From: Pseudonocardia sp.
GTDB taxonomy: Bacteria > Actinomycetota > Actinomycetes > Mycobacteriales > Pseudonocardiaceae
Length of the DNA: 64,000 nucleotides
Assembly: GCA_019244295.1 (NCBI GenBank)
Contig: JAFASX010000084.1
Location: 1-64,000, forward strand
Direction: 5' to 3'
The stretch's first letter is position 1, and every line of letters starts with the position of its first letter. Positions 60,236 through 64,000 of this stretch are shown here, piece by piece. A program made the position numbers and the translations under genes. The notes beneath the pieces were generated by a model. That model had not been told where the DNA came from. It did not search any database and saw only the letters and a list, made by a program, of their open reading frames with translations.

Positions 60236-61156
60236 GGCGCGGCGAGAAGGTTTGCGCCCTTCCGAAGACTTCGGTTTGCCTTTCTGCGCCGGCGCCGAAG
60301 GCTTCGCTTCGGTCGAGGGTTCCGCGCGTTGCGTCGGCACCGAAGGCGAAGCCCCCGCTTCACCAGATGAGCTGGCGCGGGCCGCTGCCACGCTGCGTTC
60401 GAGCGCGTCGAGCAGGTCGGTCATGGCGTCGCCCTGGACGTCGCCATCGGCGGCTGGGGCGGGTGGTGGGCGGGTATCGCCGGCAGCACGCTTGCGTTCG
60501 ATCAGCTCTACCACCGCTTCCCGGTACTCGTCGGAGAACCGGCTTGGGTCGAAATCCGCGCCCAGGCTGTCGATCAGCGAAGCGGCCATCTGCATCTCTT
60601 GCGGGCGCAGCTCGACATCTGCTTCGAGGATCTCGAATTCCGGCTGGCGTACCTCGTCTGGCCAGAGCATGGTTTGCAGCACGATGGTCTTGTCCTGCAC
60701 TCGCAGCAGGGCAAGGGCCTCTTTCTGCCGCAGCGTGACCTTCACCACCGCCATTCGGTTTGTCTCGCGCAGCGCCTCGCGCAGCAGGGCATACGGCTTG
60801 GCGGCTTTGGTTTCTGGCTCAAGGTAGTAGCTCTTATCGAACAGCATCGGGTCAATTTGGTCGGCGGGGACGAACTCCAGCACATCGATTTCTCGGCTGC
60901 TGGAAACCGGTAGCGCATTCAGGTCCGCCTCGGTGAGCATGACCAGCTCGCCATCCTCGAGCTCGTAGCCCTTGACGATGTCGGCGTAGTCGACTTCCTC
61001 ACCGCACACTGTGCACACCCGCTTGTACTGGATACGCCCACCGTCGGCACTGTGCACCTGGTGGAATCGGATGTCATGGTCGGCTGTGGCCGAGTACAGC
61101 TTCACCGGGACGCTGACGAGCCCGAACGACACCGCGCCGCTCCACATCGCCCGCAT
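60221..61156 (-). CDS. ku: Ku protein, non-homologous end joining
   Basis: 311 residues. MRAMWSGAVSFGLVSVPVKLYSATADHDIRFHQVH is the conserved Ku start, followed by RVCTVCGEEV, PMLFDKSYYLEP and KEALALLRVQDKTIVLQTMLWPDEVR of the beta-barrel core. The final 60 residues are Lys/Arg/Pro/Ser-rich (KGKPKSSEGRKPSRRARNPA), the extended DNA-binding tail found in many actinobacterial Ku proteins. It binds broken DNA ends as a homodimer and recruits the ligase. Divergent from the DNA ligase gene across 50 bp. Confidence 0.97.
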   Translation of the reverse strand: MRAMWSGAVSFGLVSVPVKLYSATADHDIRFHQVHSADGGRIQYKRVCTVCGEEVDYADIVKGYELEDGELVMLTEADLNALPVSSSREIDVLEFVPADQIDPMLFDKSYYLEPETKAAKPYALLREALRETNRMAVVKVTLRQKEALALLRVQDKTIVLQTMLWPDEVRQPEFEILEADVELRPQEMQMAASLIDSLGADFDPSRFSDEYREAVVELIERKRAAGDTRPPPAPAADGDVQGDAMTDLLDALERSVAAARASSSGEAGASPSVPTQRAEPSTEAKPSAPAQKGKPKSSEGRKPSRRARNPA

Positions 61157-61206
61157 CAGCCGGTCTCCTCCAGGTTCGCCGAGCGCATACCTGACAGCAT
61201 GGGCCT

Positions 61207-62127
61207 GTGGACCCTATGCTCGCCACCCCTGGACCGCTCCCAGTCGGCCCCCAATGGTGTTACGAGGTGAAGTGGGACGGCATGCGGCTGCTGGCGGACA
61301 TCTCCACAAAGGACACCGCCACGGTGTTGAAGCTGACGAGTCGGACCGGGCGAGACATGACCCGGCATTTCCCCGAGCTGTCTGGCCTCCGAGGCGCGCT
61401 CGCCGACGCGCTGCTGGATGGCGAGGTCGTGATGCTGGCCAACGGGTTGCCGTCATTCAGTGCACTGGCCGAGCGCTTCCACCGGATCCCCACAGCGGCT
61501 GAGGCCTCCGCTCGACCGGTGGTGCTGATGCTGTTCGACGTGCTGCGGCTTTACGGGGTGTCCTTGCTTGATCGGCCGCTGGCGGCGCGGCGAGCCACCT
61601 TGGAACGGCTGAATCTGGCCGCGGTGCCGAACGTGCGGTTCTCACCCTGCTATGACGACGGGCAGGCACTACTGGAGGCTACCCGTGAACGGGGTCTGGA
61701 AGGAGTAGTGGCCAAACATCGCGAATCGGTGTACCGCCCGGGCCAGCGCAGCTCAGACTGGGTGAAGCTGGCGCACCGGCGCACGCGGGACTGCCTGGTC
61801 GGGGGTTGGCGACTGGAACGCACCCACTCGTCGCGGATCGGCGGGCTACTACTGGGAGTGCCGGACGCCGATGGCGGGCTGCGCTTCGCCGGACGAGTCG
61901 GCTCGGGGCTGGCCAGTGATTCGGCTCAGCGCGTGCTCCGGGAGATCCTGCCAAAGTATGCCGTCGAGGTCTCACCGTTTACCCAGCCGATACCCCGAGA
62001 GGACGCGGTTGACGCGCGGTGGTGCCAACCGTGCTTAGTAGCGTTGGTCACCCACCTCGGTTGGACCGACCATGGGCGGCTGCGGCAGCCGGTGTTCCAG
62101 GGACTGCGTCTGGACGCGGCCCTGTGA
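61207..62127 (+). CDS. ATP-dependent DNA ligase (LigD ligase-domain/LigC type)
   Basis: 306 residues, a minimal ligase with adenylation and OB-fold domains and no polymerase or nuclease domain. The adenylated Lys is in CYEVKWDGMRLLADI. Further nucleotidyltransferase motifs are LLDGEVVML, LMLFDVLRL, GLEGVVAKH and SDWVKLAH. The OB fold has GRVGSGL and KYAVEVSPF. It seals breaks held by Ku. The divergent arrangement with ku suggests one shared promoter region. The stop codon lies inside a palindromic repeat. Confidence 0.93.
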   Translation: MDPMLATPGPLPVGPQWCYEVKWDGMRLLADISTKDTATVLKLTSRTGRDMTRHFPELSGLRGALADALLDGEVVMLANGLPSFSALAERFHRIPTAAEASARPVVLMLFDVLRLYGVSLLDRPLAARRATLERLNLAAVPNVRFSPCYDDGQALLEATRERGLEGVVAKHRESVYRPGQRSSDWVKLAHRRTRDCLVGGWRLERTHSSRIGGLLLGVPDADGGLRFAGRVGSGLASDSAQRVLREILPKYAVEVSPFTQPIPREDAVDARWCQPCLVALVTHLGWTDHGRLRQPVFQGLRLDAAL

Positions 62128-62164
62128 GTGGCGAGTATGGCTAGCCATACTCGCCACTCACAGG
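62121..62164. repeat. Perfect 44-bp palindrome, GAGTGGCGAGTATGGCT family, copy 2
   Basis: CCTGTGAGTGGCGAGTATGGCT followed by its exact complement. The core TGAGTGGCGAGTATGGCT is identical to the element at 37129. It overlaps the ligase stop codon, so the repeat supplies the end of the gene, and probably terminates transcription. Confidence 0.88.
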
Positions 62165-62248
62165 GCTGGCCCATACCGACGTATCAAGTCACGATGTAAG
62201 CGGCATCCGGTGAACGACCGGGTCGCCATCCACACACGGAGGACAGCT

Positions 62249-62470
62249 GTGGACTTCGACGCGTTGAAGAACCAAGCCAAGGACCTGATCGTCGACCAGA
62301 TTGAGGAGCAGGCCAAGGAGCATTTCGCGGGGCAAGACCAGGAGATCGACTCTCTTGCTGAGATGGCCAAGAGCTTCAACTTCGGCGGCGATCCCGCGCA
62401 GCCACCCGCCGAGCACCAACAACCACCAGCAGCTGAGAACGCACCGGCCGAGCAACCACCAGCCCAGTAG
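62249..62470 (+). CDS. Small acidic helical protein
   Basis: The GTG at 62249 follows CGGAGGACAGCT, a strong ribosome binding site, and gives 73 residues; the ORF-track start is 59 codons upstream. MDFDALKNQAKDLIVDQIEEQAKEHFAGQDQEIDSLAEMAKSF is amphipathic helix, followed by a Pro/Gln/Ala-rich tail. It recalls the Rv0909-type small antitoxin family, but without a toxin gene. Function unknown. Confidence 0.65.
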   Translation: MDFDALKNQAKDLIVDQIEEQAKEHFAGQDQEIDSLAEMAKSFNFGGDPAQPPAEHQQPPAAENAPAEQPPAQ

Positions 62471-62543
62471 CGGTCGCGTGCACGGCTGCGAGACCCTCTG
62501 CGGAGGGCACTCGCCCCGTGCGGGTTACCGTGTCGTGGTGACC

Positions 62544-63113
62544 ATGATGCTCACCTGGCAGGGTAGCGAAGGCCGAGCGCTGGAGAGCAGCCGAGTTTTG
62601 TTCGGCCAAGGCGGCCTGCGGACGTTCGGAAGAGTCGTCCGAGTGTCGCCGGACGGTTCGGCGTTCACCGCGTCCTACCGACTCTCAGTTGGGGAGAGCG
62701 GCGTGCTGAGCCGGCTCTCACTGAACAGTGCGTCAGCTCAGCGCGAACGAGCTTTGACCCTCAGCCGATCCGACGATGGGTACTGGCTACTTGACACCGG
62801 TTCGGGTGGTTCCCGAGCTGAGTTTGACGGCGCCGTGGATGTCGATCTGCAGTACAGCCCGCTGTTCAATGCGTTGCCCATCCGGCGGTTGCGTCTGCAC
62901 CATGAGGCCGGCGATCACCTGGTCCCGGTGGTGTTCGTTTCGCTGCCGACGCTGGAGGTCCAGCTGGTGCGGCAGCGTTACCGCACTGTATCGGTGCTGA
63001 ATGATACCGGCCGCGCGGTGGTCGAGTTCAGCTCCAAGGACTTCACCGCCGATCTCACGGTAGACGCCCAAGGGCTGGTGGTGGATTACCCAGGATTGGC
63101 CACGCGCCTGTGA
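62544..63113 (+). CDS. Putative glycolipid-binding protein
   Basis: From the ATG at 62544 about 189 residues (GTG at 62538 also possible). LTWQGSEGRALESSRVLF opens a beta-rich domain with TASYRLSVGESGVLSRLSLNS, YWLLDTGSGGSRAEFDGAVDVDLQYSPLFNALPIRRL and a final ADLTVDAQGLVVDYPGLATRL. This matches the 'putative glycolipid-binding' family (PF06475 type) found in many actinobacteria. No signal peptide. Role unproven. Confidence 0.83.
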   Translation: MMLTWQGSEGRALESSRVLFGQGGLRTFGRVVRVSPDGSAFTASYRLSVGESGVLSRLSLNSASAQRERALTLSRSDDGYWLLDTGSGGSRAEFDGAVDVDLQYSPLFNALPIRRLRLHHEAGDHLVPVVFVSLPTLEVQLVRQRYRTVSVLNDTGRAVVEFSSKDFTADLTVDAQGLVVDYPGLATRL

Positions 63114-63165
63114 GCCTGTAGACACGGGAGACTGCCGCCAGCGCTTGTGGGCACGCCGCCGCCCG

Positions 63166-64000
63166 CTAACTCGGTGACCGCCAGCCAGCGAGCACCGCGC
63201 CCTGGCGGCCGAGCGCGCGCAGGCGCGCCAACTCGATATCCCGGTCGATCAGGATCGGCTCGGCCGCCCGAGTCTCCTCCCAGCGCGACCGTGCCCGGTT
63301 CCCGGCGTTCACCGTCGCGGCCAGCCCTCCGGTCGAGGCCAGGGAACCCCGTGCCGCCCCCAGCCGACCTAGGGCGTCGTCGACGGCGGCGAGCAGCCCC
63401 TCCCGGTTTCCCTGGCACATCGCCAACACCAGCTCAGGGCGAGTACCGGCCACCCGGGTGCCGTCGGCGAAAGAGCCGGCGGCCAGGCTCAGGGCGAGTT
63501 TACCTTGCGATACGCCAGCTGGCCCCTCGTCAAGGGCGACCGCGGCCAGCACGGCCGCAAGCAGATGCGGCAAGTGTGAAACCCGGCCGACCGCCGCGTC
63601 GTGTTCCTCGGCGGTGGCGGGCACCACCAACGCGCCACAGTCCCAGGCCAGCTCGGTGACCTCGGACCATACTTCGAGATCGAGCCCTTCGTCGGCCGCT
63701 ACCACCCACCGGGCGCCTTGGAACAGCGTGGCCGAGCCGGCGGCCCAGCCGGACTCCTCGGTACCAGCCATTGGGTGCCCGCCCACATAACGGGTTTGTG
63801 GCGCGTGCTGACGCACCGCGTCTCGCATCGCCCTCTTCACGCTGACCACATCGGTCAACCGGCACGTCGGCGACACCTCGTGGACCCTGCTCAGCACCGC
63901 CGGCACCGCCGGCAGCGGCACCGCCAGCACGACCAAGGCATCTTCCTCGTTGGCCCGCTGCAGCGCGGCATCCACGTTCGGCTCGACATCGTACCCATCG
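63166..64000 (-). CDS. tyrA: Prephenate dehydrogenase (5' end outside window)
   Basis: The frame stays open to the right edge (GYDVEPNVDAALQR at 63993), so the NAD-binding start is missing. Visible features are ALVVLAVPLPAVPAVL (Rossmann part), TDVVSVKRAM, YVGGHPMAGTEESGWAAG (the catalytic His-Pro-Met-x-Gly) and SHLPHLLAAVLA. It oxidatively decarboxylates prephenate to 4-hydroxyphenylpyruvate for tyrosine. The presence of pheA 14 kb away is consistent with separate aromatic genes. Convergent with the glycolipid-binding gene. Confidence 0.92.
   Translation of the reverse strand, partial: DGYDVEPNVDAALQRANEEDALVVLAVPLPAVPAVLSRVHEVSPTCRLTDVVSVKRAMRDAVRQHAPQTRYVGGHPMAGTEESGWAAGSATLFQGARWVVAADEGLDLEVWSEVTELAWDCGALVVPATAEEHDAAVGRVSHLPHLLAAVLAAVALDEGPAGVSQGKLALSLAAGSFADGTRVAGTRPELVLAMCQGNREGLLAAVDDALGRLGAARGSLASTGGLAATVNAGNRARSRWEETRAAEPILIDRDIELARLRALGRQGAVLAGWRSPS

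Overview
High-GC actinobacterial chromosome segment, most likely from the Pseudonocardiaceae (Amycolatopsis/Pseudonocardia/Saccharopolyspora type). The evidence is the GC content, frequent GTG starts, long runs of 4-bp stop/start overlaps, and the core neighbourhood DUF5926, CPBP, DUF3817, pheA, septum-formation protein, serS and tyrA. All assignments come from reading the translated sequence and recalling families; no search was run.

Layout. 1-2.1 kb: 5' part of a SARP-type regulator (minus). 2.2-6.0 kb: a plus-strand operon of carbamate kinase, FdrA/AllF-like protein and a Nit1-cluster type glycosyltransferase. 6-18 kb: an island of small accessory genes and wreckage (two toxin-antitoxin pairs; remnants of a GH3 enzyme, a TIR protein, a cyclase-like protein, a deaminase toxin, an integrase, and IS5- and IS6-type transposases) plus a few intact genes (XRE-DUF5753 regulator, nitroreductase, VOC protein, methyltransferase, RibD-like reductase). 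18.2-24.1 kb: a tightly overlapped minus-strand operon of XRE-cupin regulator, AIR-synthase-like protein, radical SAM protein, DUF1116/AllG-like protein, cobalt-type nitrile hydratase beta and alpha, and NHase accessory protein. 24-34 kb: phospholipase-D-like protein, dehalogenase pseudogene, GH35 beta-galactosidase, cupin, MobA-like protein, desaturase, atypical response regulator, secreted DUF4142 and DUF1996 proteins, methyltransferase. 35-45 kb: DNA glycosylase, LytS-type kinase, S49 protease, LytTR regulator, two sodium/solute symporters, rhodanese. 45-50.6 kb: core genes ending in pheA. 50.6-56.5 kb: a broken phosphoglycerate mutase, then a STAND ATPase cut by a complete IS21 element. 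56.7-64 kb: septum-formation protein, serS, Ku and DNA ligase for end joining, and the start of tyrA.

The most interesting system is the pair of gene sets at 2.2-6.0 and 18.2-24.1 kb. The glycosyltransferase, radical SAM protein and AIR-synthase-like protein are typical members of the Nit1 (nitrilase/cyanide-linked) cluster. Here no nitrilase is present, a cobalt nitrile hydratase stands in its place, and the cluster also carries FdrA and DUF1116 (two of the three oxamate carbamoyltransferase subunits) and carbamate kinase. One coherent reading is hydration of a cyano group to a carboxamide or ureido group, transfer of the carbamoyl group to phosphate, and ATP formation by carbamate kinase. 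That pathway is inference. A short AT-rich motif recurs upstream of genes in both halves.

The second notable object is the STAND ATPase at 51.0-55.8 kb. An IS21 element flanked by a 6-bp duplication sits inside its Walker A codons, and removing it in silico restores one 639-codon frame. Several intergenic palindromes belong to at least two repeat families, each seen twice in the window.
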